Position numbers and translations under genes: made by a program
Source of the DNA: Lachnospiraceae bacterium
GTDB lineage: Bacteria > Bacillota > Clostridia > Lachnospirales > Lachnospiraceae
NCBI GenBank assembly: GCA_017618075.1
Contig: JAFZUY010000023.1
Span: 124,001 to 188,000, forward strand
Reading direction: 5' to 3'
Length of the DNA: 64,000 nucleotides
Shown: positions 45,372-54,886 of the stretch, piece after piece
How the letters are laid out: each line of letters begins with the position of its first letter
How positions within the stretch are numbered: the stretch's first letter is position 1
The notes under the pieces: generated by a model
Told to the model about the DNA's origin: nothing
Database searches by the model: none
Seen by the model: only the letters and a program-made list of their open reading frames with translations

Positions 45372-46490
45372 ATGATACTTCTTGTAATAGATACACAAAA
45401 AGGGATAACAAACGAAAACTTATATGAGTTTGACATATTTAAAACCAATGTTTCGACTCTTATTGCGGAAGCCAGAAAAAACGGAACGGAAGTTGTCTTT
45501 GTAAGACATGATGACGGTCCGGGCAGCGGCTTTTCTGTTGGAGACGAGGCGTTTGAAATATATGAAGGGTTTGCACCCAACGTGGGAGAAAAAATCTTTG
45601 ACAAGAGCGTAAACAGTGCATTTTATGCATCATCAGGTCTTTTAAAATATTTAAAAGACAAGGATGAAAAGACTGTTATCGCAGTCGGTCTTATGACAGA
45701 TTTCTGCATGGACGCCACAATAAAGAGCGGATTTGAAAACGGTTTTGAAATGATTGTTCCGGCGCTTTGCAATTCCACAATGAAAACAAATGATTTTATG
45801 AGTGCCGAGAATGCTTATCGTTATTACAATGACTTCATGTGGCCTGAAAGATATGCAAGATGTGTGAGTTTCGAAGAAGCCCTGTCCATGATTAAAGAAA
45901 ATAAGAAGCCTGAAAAGCCGGCAGATAAATCAGGCCTTAATCCATGTGGAACGCTTGAAATCGAAACAGACAGACTTTTGATAAGACGGTTTACTTATGA
46001 AGATACCGAATCAATGATGAGAAACTGGGTTTCGGACGATAATGTTCAGGACATGTACGGAGAGCCTTCGTACAAAACACCCGAAGCCGTCAAAGGACTT
46101 TTGGATAAGTATATCGGCGGATATAAAAGCGACAATTATTACCGCTGGGCAGTGATTGAAAAAGCGTCCGGCGAGTGCATCGGTCAAATTGCATACTTTT
46201 TAGTCGATACAAACAATCATTTCGGAGAAATCGAGTACTGTATCGGAACTGCGTTTCAGGGCAAAGGTTATGCAACCGAAGCAACAAAAGCGGTTATAGC
46301 TTACGGATTTGAAAAGATTAATTTTCATAAGGTTCAAATCTGTGTCAGACCCTCAAACCTTCCTTCAAAACGCGTAATCGAAAAATGCGGCTTTACCTAT
46401 GAAGGTACGCTTCGCGATTATTTTTACAGACACGGTGAATATGAAGGCAGAATGTTTTACTCGATTTTAGGAAACGAGTATAATGGGTAA
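45372..46490 (+). CDS. Fusion: isochorismatase-type cysteine hydrolase plus GNAT
   Basis: 372 residues. Residues 1 to about 175 are a cysteine hydrolase (isochorismatase/nicotinamidase fold) with Asp in VIDTQKGI, Lys in DKSVNSAF and nucleophile Cys in MTDFCMDAT. Residues about 195-372 are a RimJ/RimL GNAT (ETDRLLIRRF, EYCIGTAFQGKGYATEATKA, RPSNLPSKRVIEKCGF). Both active sites look complete; the coding frame is continuous through the linker (NKKPEKPADKSGLNP). The two activities may act in sequence on one amide substrate (inference). Confidence 0.9.
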   Translation: MILLVIDTQKGITNENLYEFDIFKTNVSTLIAEARKNGTEVVFVRHDDGPGSGFSVGDEAFEIYEGFAPNVGEKIFDKSVNSAFYASSGLLKYLKDKDEKTVIAVGLMTDFCMDATIKSGFENGFEMIVPALCNSTMKTNDFMSAENAYRYYNDFMWPERYARCVSFEEALSMIKENKKPEKPADKSGLNPCGTLEIETDRLLIRRFTYEDTESMMRNWVSDDNVQDMYGEPSYKTPEAVKGLLDKYIGGYKSDNYYRWAVIEKASGECIGQIAYFLVDTNNHFGEIEYCIGTAFQGKGYATEATKAVIAYGFEKINFHKVQICVRPSNLPSKRVIEKCGFTYEGTLRDYFYRHGEYEGRMFYSILGNEYNG

Positions 46491-46505
46491 AAAGGAGATA
46501 GGATT

Positions 46506-47051
46506 ATGATTTTAGAAGAAGAAAGACATATATTAAACGGCAGAGAAGTAGTATTCAGGAGCCCAAAAATTGAAGAAGCCGATATGCTGATTAAATATCT
46601 TAAAACAGTTACCGGCGAGACAAGATTTTTAATGTGCGAATCGGACGAAGTCCAGTTTACTACTGAGAGTGAAATTGAATTCTTAAAAGAACATAACGAT
46701 TCGCCTAAAGGTCTTCTGATGCTTGCGTTTGTAGACGGAGAACATGCGGGCAACTGCTCGTTCTTACAGGTTGGCGGCACCAGAAGAAGCGCCCACCGCG
46801 CATCGCTCGGAATCGCGCTTTACCAGAAATACACAGGCTTCGGTCTTGGCAGAATGATGATGGAACGTATGATTGAGATCGTAAAAGAATTAGGCTTCGA
46901 GCAGGCCGAACTCATTGTAATCGGCGGAAATGACAGAGCATATCATCTCTACGAAAGTCTCGGTTTTAAAGAAACCGGTCGAGTTCCCAACGCCAACAAA
47001 TACGACGACGGAACATATGCGGATGATATCCACATGGTAAAAATTCTATAA
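46506..47051 (+). CDS. GNAT acetyltransferase
   Basis: 181 residues; LGIALYQKYTGFGLGRMMME forms the acetyl-CoA site and AELIVIGGNDRAYHLYESLG follows. AAGGAG ribosome site; 15 bases after the fusion gene, so co-transcribed. Substrate unknown. Confidence 0.9.
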   Translation: MILEEERHILNGREVVFRSPKIEEADMLIKYLKTVTGETRFLMCESDEVQFTTESEIEFLKEHNDSPKGLLMLAFVDGEHAGNCSFLQVGGTRRSAHRASLGIALYQKYTGFGLGRMMMERMIEIVKELGFEQAELIVIGGNDRAYHLYESLGFKETGRVPNANKYDDGTYADDIHMVKIL

Positions 47052-47072
47052 TCTGGTTAACTTTAGACTATC

Positions 47073-47110
47073 CGGCAGCGTTTATTAGAAACTGTTGCCG
47101 GTTTTTTATT
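47073..47110 (+). terminator. Terminator after the GNAT pair
   Basis: CCGGCA...TTGCCGG imperfect stem with GTTT/AAAC continuation, followed by six T. Confidence 0.75.
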
Positions 47111-47119
47111 TTTTTATAT

Positions 47120-47170
47120 ACGCATTGCGTGGCAGAGAAAAGAGTGATATAATATAAACACGCAATGCGA
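47120..47170 (+). promoter_or_regulatory. Promoter with paired palindromes for the XRE gene
   Basis: ACGCATTGCGT (47120-47130) overlaps a TTGCGT -35; TATAAT (47148-47153) follows at 17 bases; a second copy ACGCAATGCGA (47160-47170) lies at the likely start of transcription. Two operators 40 bp apart bracketing the promoter. Confidence 0.75.
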
Positions 47171-47233
47171 GGCTTGCTGGATTTATAGAAATCACAAAAA
47201 AGTAAGAAAACTGATAATGAAAGGATTAAGTAT

Positions 47234-47524
47234 ATGAAATCAACATTTGATGAGTTTATTACTGATGATTCAGAACAAAAGAAATTGTTTGATCAGGAAT
47301 ATGATATTTTTTTACTATCAGAACAAAAAGCGGAAAAAGAATTGAGTATTGCTATGAAAATTAAAGGACTAAGAGAAAGGGTAAAAATGTCCAGAAAAGA
47401 ATTTTCTGAACATACAGGGATACCAGTCAGAACATTGGAAGATTGGGAGGCAGGCAGGAGAACTCCTCCGGAATATATTCCCAGACTGATAGAGTATCAA
47501 CTAAAATACGAAAAGTTGATTTAA
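47234..47524 (+). CDS. XRE-family helix-turn-helix protein (orphan antitoxin-like)
   Basis: 96 residues; the helix-turn-helix is RERVKMSRKEFSEHTGIPVR, TLEDWEAGRRTPPEYIPRLI at the C-terminal half, the layout of HTH antitoxins. No adjacent toxin in this operon: the upstream gene is a GNAT behind a terminator and the downstream genes are VapBC with their own promoter. Confidence 0.75.
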   Translation: MKSTFDEFITDDSEQKKLFDQEYDIFLLSEQKAEKELSIAMKIKGLRERVKMSRKEFSEHTGIPVRTLEDWEAGRRTPPEYIPRLIEYQLKYEKLI

Positions 47525-47563
47525 GAAAATAATTGAAAGAAATCCACCGAAACAGAAAACATA

Positions 47564-47592
47564 TTGACTTGGTATATATCATGGTATATACT
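47564..47592 (+). promoter_or_regulatory. vapBC promoter with inverted repeat
   Basis: TTGACT (47564-47569), 17 bases, TATACT (47587-47592). GTATATA (47572-47578) and TATATAC (47585-47591) form a perfect 7-bp inverted repeat that covers the spacer and -10. Confidence 0.78.
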
Positions 47593-47618
47593 ATAAATGA
47601 GAAAGGTGGGTGATAGTT

Positions 47619-47849
47619 ATGATGACGGCTAAAGTATTTGAGAATGGAAGAAGTCAGGCAGTCAGATTGCCAAAAGAATGTCGTTTTTCCTCCGATGAAG
47701 TTTTGGTTAAGCGAATAGGAGATATTGTGATTTTATTGCCCAAAACAGGAAAGTGGGATGAGTTTATGAAGGCAATAGATATGTTTTCTCCCGATTTTAT
47801 GGAAGACGGCCGTGCTGAGCAGACACTTCAGGAGCGAGAAGATTTATGA
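47619..47849 (+). CDS. vapB: VapB-type antitoxin (AbrB/SpoVT fold)
   Basis: About 76 residues: the swapped-hairpin DNA-binding domain TAKVFENGRSQAVRLPKECR, then EVLVKRIGDIVILLP and a C-terminal toxin-binding tail. Start near 47619 follows AAAGGTGG; a GTG at 47610 overlaps that ribosome site. Overlaps vapC by ATGA. Confidence 0.93.
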   Translation: MMTAKVFENGRSQAVRLPKECRFSSDEVLVKRIGDIVILLPKTGKWDEFMKAIDMFSPDFMEDGRAEQTLQEREDL

Positions 47850-48247
47850 AATATATGCTGGATACCAATATTTGCATATACGCAATTAAACATAAACCGC
47901 AAAAGGTATTTGAACAACTTCTGAAAACAGAACCGGAAGAAGTTTGTATATCGTCTGTTACATACGCAGAATTAATGCATGGAGTTGAAAAGAGTAAAGA
48001 GGTAGAAAAAAACCGTGTTGTATTATCTATGCTGCTTTCCAGAATAGAAATAATGAGTTTTGATGTTAACGCAGCAAATGAGTATGGAAAAATTCGGGCT
48101 GATTTGGAACGAAAAGGAACTCCGATTGGTCCGTTGGACATTATGATTGCAGGTCATGCAAAATCCTTAGGGTGTACTGTAGTGACTAACAATGTAAAAG
48201 AGTTTTGCAGAGTAGAAAATTTGAAAATAGTTAACTGGGCAGAATAA
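47846..48247 (+). CDS. vapC: VapC toxin (PIN-domain ribonuclease)
   Basis: 133 residues, normal VapC length. PIN acidic residues Asp6 (MLDTNI), Glu42 (YAELMHG) and Asp98 (GPLDIMIAGHA), and the usual VTNNVKEFCRV. VapC toxins cleave tRNA or rRNA; VapB blocks the active site and represses the operon. Confidence 0.95.
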   Translation: MKYMLDTNICIYAIKHKPQKVFEQLLKTEPEEVCISSVTYAELMHGVEKSKEVEKNRVVLSMLLSRIEIMSFDVNAANEYGKIRADLERKGTPIGPLDIMIAGHAKSLGCTVVTNNVKEFCRVENLKIVNWAE

Positions 48248-48262
48248 ACGAATATAATATAG

Positions 48263-48301
48263 AAGGTCTCTCTCGTCAATCGACGAGAGAGACCTTTTTG
48301 T
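48263..48301 (+). terminator. Terminator after vapBC
   Basis: A perfect 15-bp stem, AAGGTCTCTCTCGTC with GACGAGAGAGACCTT, loop AATC, then T run. Confidence 0.9.
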
Positions 48302-48475
48302 ATAAACATATACATTTGCACCTTTTTCGTTTTTTATAAGCACTTATATTAATAAAACAATTATAGTTTACAATCTATCCTTGAAATAATAAAAAATCTT
48401 ACGAAATGTTAAGAAAAACATGGTGTGTTACATGTTATAATATTTTAGGTATAGTTTTTTTAAATGGGGAATGGT

Positions 48476-49168
48476 ATGAAAATACTGCTTATAGAAGATG
48501 ATTACAATTTGGCTTTGGGATTAAAATACTCTTTGAAAGATGAAGGGTTTGAAGTTGTGCATGCGGATACCGTTGCGTCCGGAAAAGAAAACTATCTAAA
48601 CGAAAATCCCGATCTGATTCTGCTTGATATCACGCTTCCCGACGGAAACGGATATGAGTTCTGCGAATTCGTCCGCGAAAAGGATAAGAATATCCCAGTC
48701 ATTTTTTTAACCGCAATGGATCAGGAAGAAAGCGTGGTAAAAGGCTTCGGTTTAGGTGCTGACGATTATGTTACAAAACCGTTCAGAGTATCCGAGCTTA
48801 CTGCCAGAATCAGAGCGCATTATAAAAGATATGAAAGCTTAAAAAAAAGTAATCCGGATTTGTCGCAGATTGATGCAAATGCGGATTTTAAGATTGATCA
48901 GACCAGACTCTGCATATGGAAAAAGGGCGAGAAAATTGATTTAACCCCGACAGAGTATAAAATTATCAGGAAACTCACGGAAAATCCCGGCGAAACAGTT
49001 TCAAGAGAAGATATACTTGAGAGCTGTTTTGATACACCGGGAGAATATCTGGACGTAAACACTTTGTCAGTTCATATAAAAAGAATCAGGGAAAAACTCG
49101 GCGAGAACGATAAAGAGGGGCATATAAAGACCGTTCGAGGAGAAGGATATTGTTTCAGCATTAAGTAA
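48476..49168 (+). CDS. OmpR-family response regulator
   Basis: 230 residues: receiver domain with acidic pocket Glu7-Asp8-Asp9, phosphoacceptor Asp51 (LLDITLPDG) and Lys101 (DYVTKPF), and a winged-helix DNA-binding domain (LTPTEYKIIRKL, LSVHIKRIREKLG, VRGEGYCF). ATG 48476 follows GGGGA by 7 bases. It should control the ABC pair at 50296-53627 on signal from the adjacent kinase. TATAAT occurs at 48436. Confidence 0.95.
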   Translation: MKILLIEDDYNLALGLKYSLKDEGFEVVHADTVASGKENYLNENPDLILLDITLPDGNGYEFCEFVREKDKNIPVIFLTAMDQEESVVKGFGLGADDYVTKPFRVSELTARIRAHYKRYESLKKSNPDLSQIDANADFKIDQTRLCIWKKGEKIDLTPTEYKIIRKLTENPGETVSREDILESCFDTPGEYLDVNTLSVHIKRIREKLGENDKEGHIKTVRGEGYCFSIK

Positions 49169-49186
49169 TAAAGTATTGGAGGCAGC

Positions 49187-50218
49187 ATGATTTACCTGGA
49201 AGAAAAGAAGTATTTTTCGGTGGTTTTGATCATTGTCGCAGGACTTTTTCTTGCGACGTTTTTTCTTATAAGCAAGCCGCAGATTTTACTGCCGGTTTTT
49301 GCGTTAGGATTCATAATCCTGGCATTTTTCGGAGCGTTTTTTATAAGAAAAGTCTATAAAAAAGCGATAAAAGCAGAGCAGTATTTAGATCAGGTAATTT
49401 CAAACGAAGGAAATTTAAGCATTACTTCAAATGCCGAAAAAGACAGTATTTTCGCAAACATCATCGAGGAATTAAAAGAACTCGAAAAAATCAGGCAGAG
49501 CCAGGAGAGCGAAAAAAACAAAGAGCTTTTATGGCAGAAAAATCTGATGAGCGACATTTCCCATCAGATAAAAACACCGCTTGCAACACTTGAAATATAT
49601 ACTGATATTTTCAACAAAGAATTCGGCGAAAACGAAGAAAAGAAGGAACTGTCCGAGCATGCAAAAGAAGCGATTGAAAGAATCCGCTGGCTTGTAACAG
49701 GCATGCTTCAGATTGCAAAACTCGAATCAGGAACCTACAAAATGGAGAAAAAAGAATCGCCTGTCAGAGAAACAATCGACCGAGCACTCTATTCTTTAAA
49801 CTCCTTAATCTCAGAGAAAAAAATCAATGTTCGTATCGAGGAAAGAAAAGAGGAAAACCGCGAAATAATAATTCCTCAGGACAGCAAATGGCTTGAGGAA
49901 GCTTTTATAAATATCATTAAAAACGCCTTAGAATACTCACCCGATGAAGGAAATATCGACATTTTTATCACCGATACTCCGATGGCGGTAAGCGTTGAAG
50001 TAAAGGATTACGGCGAGGGAATCTCCGAAGAGGAAATTCCGAAGATTTTCAACCGTTTTTACAAGGCGGGCGGACAGAGAGAAAAACGCAAGGACAGTGT
50101 TGGCATCGGACTTAATCTCTCGAAAGAAATTGTTAAGGCGCATAACGGAATTATTACCGCGGAAAGCAGGAGAGGAAACGATTCTTTTACGAGTATTTAT
50201 ACAACCTTTTTAAGGTAA
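49187..50218 (+). CDS. Sensor histidine kinase (intramembrane-sensing type)
   Basis: 343 residues: two membrane helices (about 10-28 and 34-53) with almost no outer loop, then dimerisation domain with His126 (SDISHQIKTPLATL) and ATPase domain (NIIKNALEYSPDEG, DYGEGI, GIGLNLSKEIV). This BceS-like topology senses through its ABC transporter rather than a ligand domain. Follows the regulator by 18 bases with a GGAGG ribosome site. Confidence 0.94.
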   Translation: MIYLEEKKYFSVVLIIVAGLFLATFFLISKPQILLPVFALGFIILAFFGAFFIRKVYKKAIKAEQYLDQVISNEGNLSITSNAEKDSIFANIIEELKELEKIRQSQESEKNKELLWQKNLMSDISHQIKTPLATLEIYTDIFNKEFGENEEKKELSEHAKEAIERIRWLVTGMLQIAKLESGTYKMEKKESPVRETIDRALYSLNSLISEKKINVRIEERKEENREIIIPQDSKWLEEAFINIIKNALEYSPDEGNIDIFITDTPMAVSVEVKDYGEGISEEEIPKIFNRFYKAGGQREKRKDSVGIGLNLSKEIVKAHNGIITAESRRGNDSFTSIYTTFLR

Positions 50219-50295
50219 TCTTACAGTATCTTAAGATGACTTTCTCGAAACCTTTATGTATGATGAAATCATAAAAGATATCGGGAGGAAATCGT

Positions 50296-51000
50296 ATGAG
50301 TTTCATCGAAGTCAAAGGTCTTAAGAAAATATACGGAAACGGTGAAAGCAGTGTGACTGCCCTGAAAGATATTACATTATCTTTTGAAAAGGGCGAATTT
50401 GTTGCTGTCGTTGGCAGCAGCGGTTCGGGAAAGTCGACACTGCTTTCTTTGCTTGGCGGAATAGATTCTCCGACCGAGGGAGAAGTAATAATCGACGGTG
50501 AAAACGTTCATAAAATGAAAGCCGGGGAAAAGGCCGAATTCAGAAGAAGAAAAATCGGTTTTGTTTTCCAGGAATACAATCTCATACCGGTTCTTTCGGT
50601 GGAGGAAAACATCGAAATGCCTCTTCGCCTCGACGGCATCCGCATGAAGGATAAAAAAATGGACGAACTTCTTGATATGCTGGGTCTTAAGGAAAGAAGA
50701 GACCATCTTCCCGAACAGCTTTCAGGCGGTCAGAAGCAGAGAGTTGCCATCGGCCGCGCTTATGCGCATCATCCTGCGTTAATCCTTGCGGACGAACCCA
50801 CAGGAAATCTGGATAAGGCAACAGGTCTTGAAATCATGGCACTTTTGCAGAATTCCGCAAGGAAGTTTTCGCAGACCATGATTCTTGTGACCCATGACGA
50901 AAAAATAGCAGCAATGGCAGACAGAATCATCACGCTTTCCGACGGATGCGTGATTGGAGACGCAGTGGTAAGAAACGCCGTTTCGGAGGATGAAGTATGA
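50296..51000 (+). CDS. ABC transporter ATP-binding protein (BceA type)
   Basis: 234 residues. Walker A GSSGSGKST (Gly40-Thr48), Q-loop FVFQEYNLIP, signature LSGGQKQRVAIGR, Walker B LILADEPTGNLD. GGGAGG ribosome site; its stop overlaps the permease start by 4 bases (ATGA). With the adjacent kinase/regulator it looks like a peptide-antibiotic detoxification or sensing module. Confidence 0.95.
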   Translation: MSFIEVKGLKKIYGNGESSVTALKDITLSFEKGEFVAVVGSSGSGKSTLLSLLGGIDSPTEGEVIIDGENVHKMKAGEKAEFRRRKIGFVFQEYNLIPVLSVEENIEMPLRLDGIRMKDKKMDELLDMLGLKERRDHLPEQLSGGQKQRVAIGRAYAHHPALILADEPTGNLDKATGLEIMALLQNSARKFSQTMILVTHDEKIAAMADRIITLSDGCVIGDAVVRNAVSEDEV

Positions 51001-53627
51001 GTTATTTTTTCTCGCTTTCGCTTAAGTATATGAAGAGGAATAAAACCCGAACCCTTTATTCGATATTCGGCATTATTCTGGTATTTATTCTTTGCTATGT
51101 GACAATGAGTATCGGATATGCTGCGTGGGATTATTCCTTTTATGAGGAATACCTTTCGGATCCCTACGAACTTTACACTATGCCAGAGTATTGCGAAGAA
51201 AAACCCCAGGAGTATTCTTCCAACATATTATGTGTATTCCCGGATTTGAAGGATACCCTCATAAAACTTCAAAATGATTCAAGAGTAGATGAACTGAATT
51301 TAACAAAAGTAAATGTGGAGCATAAAGAAATTGAAGTTTCAGATTTTCAGAAAACGGACGTTGTAAGACTTCGTATAAGACTAAAAAACACCAAAGCTCT
51401 TGAAAAAACGGCTGAAGAATTAAGCAAGGAATATGGTCTGGATATAACAGTGTTTCCGTATGTTTTAATGTATTTTGGTCAGGGCGAGTCCGAATCAATA
51501 CTCTTCTTAAACTGTGTTCTGATTTTAATAGCCTCAATATTCGGAATGCTTTCGGCGTTTATTTTACGAAACACCATGACGATTGCGGTTACGGAAAGAG
51601 TCCGGGATTACGGAGTATTCAGGTGCGTCGGAATGTCGGAGTGGCAGCTAAGACTTCTTTTGTTTGCGGAAGGAATTACCATGTCGATAATAGCGTCCGT
51701 CTTCGGAGTGCTGTTAGGATTTGGCGGATTAAAGCTGCTTGAGCCCTGGATCAGGGATACTTTAAGTTTAAGCAGCAACTTCGGTTTCCGCCTGTATCCG
51801 ATGGCAGCAGTATACACAGCGCTTCTTTGTATAGCGGTTACTCTGTTTTCGCTGATTGAGCCTTCAAGACTGGCAGGAAAAGTGGCTCCGGTTGAAGCTC
51901 TGAAGGGTATTTACACGGCGTTTGAAAAGAAGAGAGCAATTAAAAAACTCGATAAAAAAGGCGGAATTCCGGGAAGACTTTTTAAAACCGCAGGGCTTTA
52001 TGCACACAGAAACATACACAGAAAAAAGGGCGGCACTGCATCCGTTTTTTCGATAATGTTCTTTTGCATAGTATTTATTCTGACGGTATTCAGTTTTACG
52101 AAAACCTTCACAAATACCATGAACAGATTCATTAAAATCTGGGATATTGAATATTCCGAAGCCGTTACAAGAGTTGATTTTCTTGACTACGAATTCAATT
52201 TCTATGATTCAAAAGAAGATGAAAAAATTATAAAAGATTTAAAAGAACTGGATAATGTGGAGGATGTGCTTCCTTTTATGGTTTCCGAGCAGGGATTTGC
52301 ATATACGCAGTATTCGTTTGATGAAAAGATTCAAAAAACCGGAAATTTGAAAGCTTTGCTGATAGAGGTGGGACTGACAAAGGAAGGATTGGAAAAGGAA
52401 AGGAAATACCTTGAAAGCGGAGAAATCGACTATGAAAAGATGGTTGCTCAAAATGGTATTTTAGTCTGCAACACATATAAAGAAACCAAGCAAAAGAATG
52501 CCGGATTTGCCAAAACATACAAAACGGAAACATATGAAATGACCGATTATAAGGTTGGGGATACACTAACCGCTTTGAGTGTTGAAGGCAGTGCAAGAGT
52601 GAGGAAGGCATTTTATGATTCACTCATTGAGGTGGCAGAGAAATATCAGATAAATGCGTACACCGATTCATATGGGAACGGTATTCCTTTCGGAGATTCA
52701 GCCGATAAGTATCGCACAATCATTCTGCTTGCACAAAATGACGAAGAATATGATGTAATTCGACAGGACCTTTTGCAGGCAATAAAGGAAAGAGGATACG
52801 ATTTGACGGGATATGTTAATGAGGATACGCCCGGGATTAATCTGTATCAGGCAATGAAGCAGATAGAGTTTGAGAGAGGATCTGTCGAAACATTTATCGT
52901 AATGGGTATTCTTTCCGACGAAGTCGCTACAGGAGACCGTTTTGTGGATATGGTTGCATATACCCGTTTTGTTTATCCGATGGATACGCTGGTTAACAGG
53001 GCAAAGAAAATTACATCATACGAACAGGAAAACGGCGGATTTTTGTCCGAAGAAGGAAGACCGCTTACCGATTTTTTGTTTTCAACTGCGTACGGCTCTT
53101 CGTATGATATCGAAATCGGAGTTAAAAGAACTCATCCCGAAAAATCTGATACAATCATAAAAGATTACGCAGAGAAAAAAGGGTTAATCTATTACAACAA
53201 TTATGCCACATGGAGGGGAATAGAAGACTATTCGGAAGACTTGCAGTATATTAAAATGGCCAAAGTGGCGGCAGCTTTGTTCGGAGGTTTTGTAATGCTC
53301 ATTTGTATGGTGCAGATTATCAATTCACTCCAGGCAAACATGAGAGTCAGAAACAAAGAAATGTGGCTTTATGATGTAGTCGGTATGGACTATTCGACCA
53401 AATTCAAAATGGTATTTATCGAATATGGTTTATCTGCAGTTCTTGCATTTGTTTTGGGATGTATTGCTTCTTTGATAATAAGTTTCTTATCCGTCAAGAA
53501 ACTGCTGGATATTACAGACAGTTTTTCTTATGCCTGGCCGATTGAAATAGCATTCATCATCGGAATAGCAATATTCGCCGCATTATTTGGTGTAATCGGA
53601 ATAGAACTTAAGAAAAAACCGGTTTAA
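50997..53627 (+). CDS. FtsX-type ABC permease (BceB-like module)
   Basis: 876 residues: N-terminal helix (about 20-40), outer domain, helices around 165-290, a large outer domain (about 365-760) and three C-terminal helices (about 770-870). Two FtsX repeats are visible (ITVAVTERVRDYGVFRCVGM and ANMRVRNKEMWLYDVVGM). By family, such permeases remove peptide antibiotics from lipid II targets and signal to the kinase. Confidence 0.92.
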   Translation: MSYFFSLSLKYMKRNKTRTLYSIFGIILVFILCYVTMSIGYAAWDYSFYEEYLSDPYELYTMPEYCEEKPQEYSSNILCVFPDLKDTLIKLQNDSRVDELNLTKVNVEHKEIEVSDFQKTDVVRLRIRLKNTKALEKTAEELSKEYGLDITVFPYVLMYFGQGESESILFLNCVLILIASIFGMLSAFILRNTMTIAVTERVRDYGVFRCVGMSEWQLRLLLFAEGITMSIIASVFGVLLGFGGLKLLEPWIRDTLSLSSNFGFRLYPMAAVYTALLCIAVTLFSLIEPSRLAGKVAPVEALKGIYTAFEKKRAIKKLDKKGGIPGRLFKTAGLYAHRNIHRKKGGTASVFSIMFFCIVFILTVFSFTKTFTNTMNRFIKIWDIEYSEAVTRVDFLDYEFNFYDSKEDEKIIKDLKELDNVEDVLPFMVSEQGFAYTQYSFDEKIQKTGNLKALLIEVGLTKEGLEKERKYLESGEIDYEKMVAQNGILVCNTYKETKQKNAGFAKTYKTETYEMTDYKVGDTLTALSVEGSARVRKAFYDSLIEVAEKYQINAYTDSYGNGIPFGDSADKYRTIILLAQNDEEYDVIRQDLLQAIKERGYDLTGYVNEDTPGINLYQAMKQIEFERGSVETFIVMGILSDEVATGDRFVDMVAYTRFVYPMDTLVNRAKKITSYEQENGGFLSEEGRPLTDFLFSTAYGSSYDIEIGVKRTHPEKSDTIIKDYAEKKGLIYYNNYATWRGIEDYSEDLQYIKMAKVAAALFGGFVMLICMVQIINSLQANMRVRNKEMWLYDVVGMDYSTKFKMVFIEYGLSAVLAFVLGCIASLIISFLSVKKLLDITDSFSYAWPIEIAFIIGIAIFAALFGVIGIELKKKPV

Positions 53628-53661
53628 TTTTCCGAAAAAGTTAAGATACATTGCTTAACAG

Positions 53662-53694
53662 GACCCAAAGAATATATTTCTTTGGGTCTTTTCA
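53662..53694 (+). terminator. Terminator after the Bce-type operon
   Basis: GACCCAAAGAA and TTCTTTGGGTC arms, then TTTT. Confidence 0.85.
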
Positions 53695-53744
53695 TGTTAG
53701 AATAATAATGGTTTAAAAGTGTTTTTGAATTGGCAGGTTTTCAT

Positions 53745-54248
53745 ATGAATAAAAACCATAAAAGAATAAATCATCCTATTCCGCCTGTATTTGACGAAAA
53801 TTCCGAGATACTCATTCTCGGCAGTTTTCCGTCGGTTAAATCGAGGGAGCAGGGTTTCTTTTACGGTCATCCGCAAAACAGATTCTGGAAAGTTACGGCA
53901 GCAGTTTTTAATGAAGATGTGCCGACAAACAACGAAGAGAAAAGAGAGTTTCTTTTACGAAATCATATTGCCCTCTGGGATGTGATCGAGTCCTGCGAGA
54001 TAACGGGCTCGGCGGATTCGAGCATAAAAAACGTAAAAGCAAATAATATAGGAAAAGTATTGAAAAACACCCGTATTTCTCTAATATTTGTAAATGGAAA
54101 AACGGCGGAAAAACTGTATAATAAATATGTGTTTCCGGTTTTAGGAAAAGAGTGCGTCTGTCTTCCTTCCACGAGTCCCGCGAATGCGGCGTGGAGTTTG
54201 GAAAAACTTATCGGTGCGTGGAAGATAATCAGATCGGAAAATAAATGA
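53745..54248 (+). CDS. DNA-deoxyinosine glycosylase (UDG superfamily)
   Basis: 167 residues of the uracil-DNA-glycosylase superfamily, hypoxanthine-DNA glycosylase group: ILGSFPSVKSREQGFFYGHP with NRFWK, ALWDVIESC and the C-terminal LPSTSPANAAWSLEKL. It removes deaminated adenine from DNA. ATG 53745 is preferred; a TTG at 53730 would add five residues. Confidence 0.92.
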   Translation: MNKNHKRINHPIPPVFDENSEILILGSFPSVKSREQGFFYGHPQNRFWKVTAAVFNEDVPTNNEEKREFLLRNHIALWDVIESCEITGSADSSIKNVKANNIGKVLKNTRISLIFVNGKTAEKLYNKYVFPVLGKECVCLPSTSPANAAWSLEKLIGAWKIIRSENK

Positions 54249-54264
54249 TAAAAAAGGCATAAAA

Positions 54265-54861
54265 ATGGGTGCAGACAAAGAGAAAGATCCCCTTGCGTGG
54301 GAAGAAATAAAAACAGAGCATATCGTAAAAGACGAGTGGATTGATTTCAGAAAAACCACATACCGTTTCCCGGACGGAAGAGTATTCGAGCCGTATTACA
54401 GCTACTCAAGAAGAGATTATGTTGTCGTAGTGGCTACGGACGAAGACGGCAATTACATATGTGTGCGCCAGTTCAGACAGGGGATAAGGAAAGTTACCAC
54501 AGAGTTTGTTGCGGGCGGAATCGAGCGAGAAGGCGGCAGAGAATATATAAGCGATGATACAACGCGCGCCGAGGATGAACTTGAAGCAGCTAAAAGAGAA
54601 CTGAAAGAAGAGACCGGTCATGAATCCGATGACTGGAAGTTCCTTTTCAAAGTGCCTTCCAACGCAACAATGGCAGACAATTACGCATATATTTTCGAAG
54701 CCAAGAATTGCCGCAAGGTATCGGGTCAGTCTCTCGATGAAACCGAATATCTCAATGTGGTTAAACACACGGCAAGCGAAATCGAGGAAATGATTGAAAG
54801 CGGCGAGTTCGCGCAGGCAGTCCATGTACTTGCATGGCTTTTATCAAAAAAGGAAAAATGA
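54265..54861 (+). CDS. NUDIX hydrolase
   Basis: 198 residues, ADP-ribose pyrophosphatase-like. The Nudix box ends AAKRELKEETGHESDDW, after a short insertion (GREYISDDTTRAEDE) between its Gly and Glu parts, longer than usual. Residues FVAGGIEREGG precede it. Sixteen bases after the glycosylase, so co-transcribed; a housecleaning role fits the neighbour. Confidence 0.9.
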   Translation: MGADKEKDPLAWEEIKTEHIVKDEWIDFRKTTYRFPDGRVFEPYYSYSRRDYVVVVATDEDGNYICVRQFRQGIRKVTTEFVAGGIEREGGREYISDDTTRAEDELEAAKRELKEETGHESDDWKFLFKVPSNATMADNYAYIFEAKNCRKVSGQSLDETEYLNVVKHTASEIEEMIESGEFAQAVHVLAWLLSKKEK

Positions 54862-54886
54862 TAAATATTGACAGGAGAAACGAGGC

